A stretch of DNA of 64,000 nucleotides from Dyella monticola. Lineage in GTDB: Bacteria > Pseudomonadota > Gammaproteobacteria > Xanthomonadales > Rhodanobacteraceae. Shown piece after piece: positions 63,968-64,000 of the stretch. The notes below the pieces were generated by a model. It saw only the letters and a program-made list of their open reading frames with translations, did no database searches and had not been told where the DNA came from. The stretch's first letter is position 1. Every line of letters starts with the position of its first letter. The DNA lies in assembly GCF_003363155.1 (NCBI RefSeq), contig NZ_QRBE01000017.1:19643-83642 (forward strand), written 5' to 3'. The position numbers and the translations under genes were made by a program.

Positions 63968-64000
63968 TTAAGCGGCTTTGGGCAAAGCCGTTATCGGGAA

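Overview
The window looks like chromosome of a GC-rich gammaproteobacterium of the order Lysobacterales (Xanthomonadales), most likely family Rhodanobacteraceae (Dyella, Luteibacter, Rhodanobacter or a relative). The placement rests on protein families typical of that group: tandem Oar-like TonB-dependent receptors, a GrxD-rhodanese fusion, an aceF-lpdA pair in which both proteins carry a lipoyl domain, DUF2884/DUF6491 envelope proteins, and Xanthomonad-style palindromic intergenic repeats (CGTCATTCCGGC...GCCGGAATGACG). This is inference from family content; no rRNA or tRNA gene is present to confirm it.

Layout. 1-4.6 kb: the end of one and all of a second Oar-like TonB-dependent receptor (TBDR), tandem paralogues, each followed by a terminator. 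4.7-14.6 kb: a TPR-sulfotransferase; a three-domain glutaredoxin/A-type/rhodanese protein; an LpxH-like phosphoesterase; a TPR-aspartyl/asparaginyl hydroxylase; a second TPR-sulfotransferase; and a third TBDR in the same apparent operon as that sulfotransferase. 14.7-19.7 kb: SGNH hydrolase plus AlaA-like transaminase, then rsgA plus a QEGLA-motif metallopeptidase-like gene. 19.9-25.3 kb: maeB and aceE. 25.3-28.3 kb: a tail-anchored small protein, an MFS exporter and a LytTR regulator. 28.3-30.1 kb: a relatively A/T-rich orphan type VI secretion cassette (hcp, a Tlde1-type L,D-transpeptidase effector, a small membrane protein that is probably its immunity protein). 30.1-41 kb: envelope lipoproteins, a ferritin-like protein, UspA, an exported BCP peroxiredoxin, two DUF2884 proteins, a panE-like and an FAD dehydrogenase gene. 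41.1-44.3 kb: aceF-lpdA. 44.5-50.5 kb: dinB, an ATP-grasp ligase, an amino-acid permease and an exported GH50-like glycosidase. 50.6-58.5 kb: ahcY under an SAH riboswitch, ppc, uup and a D,D-carboxypeptidase. 58.6-64 kb: a very large Gly/Asn/Ser/Ala-repeat autotransporter.

How parts fit together. maeB, aceE, aceF-lpdA and ppc surround the pyruvate/PEP node. aceE lies about 16 kb from aceF-lpdA, yet the two promoter regions share a CGCATACGTATG palindrome at the same 25-bp offset from a TTGGCG hexamer, which suggests common control. The receptor/TPR-sulfotransferase/TPR-hydroxylase group suggests uptake coupled to sulfation or hydroxylation of a ligand or surface molecule.

The most unusual object is the autotransporter. 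Its reading frame is open from 63967 down to the stop at 58643 (about 1,774 codons), but no ATG, GTG or TTG occurs in that frame before a TTG at 60493, deep inside the repeats, and a TAA closes the frame at 63968-63970. Either the 5' end is broken or frameshifted, or the start is unconventional. The repeat passenger contains superunits of about 0.65-0.84 kb.
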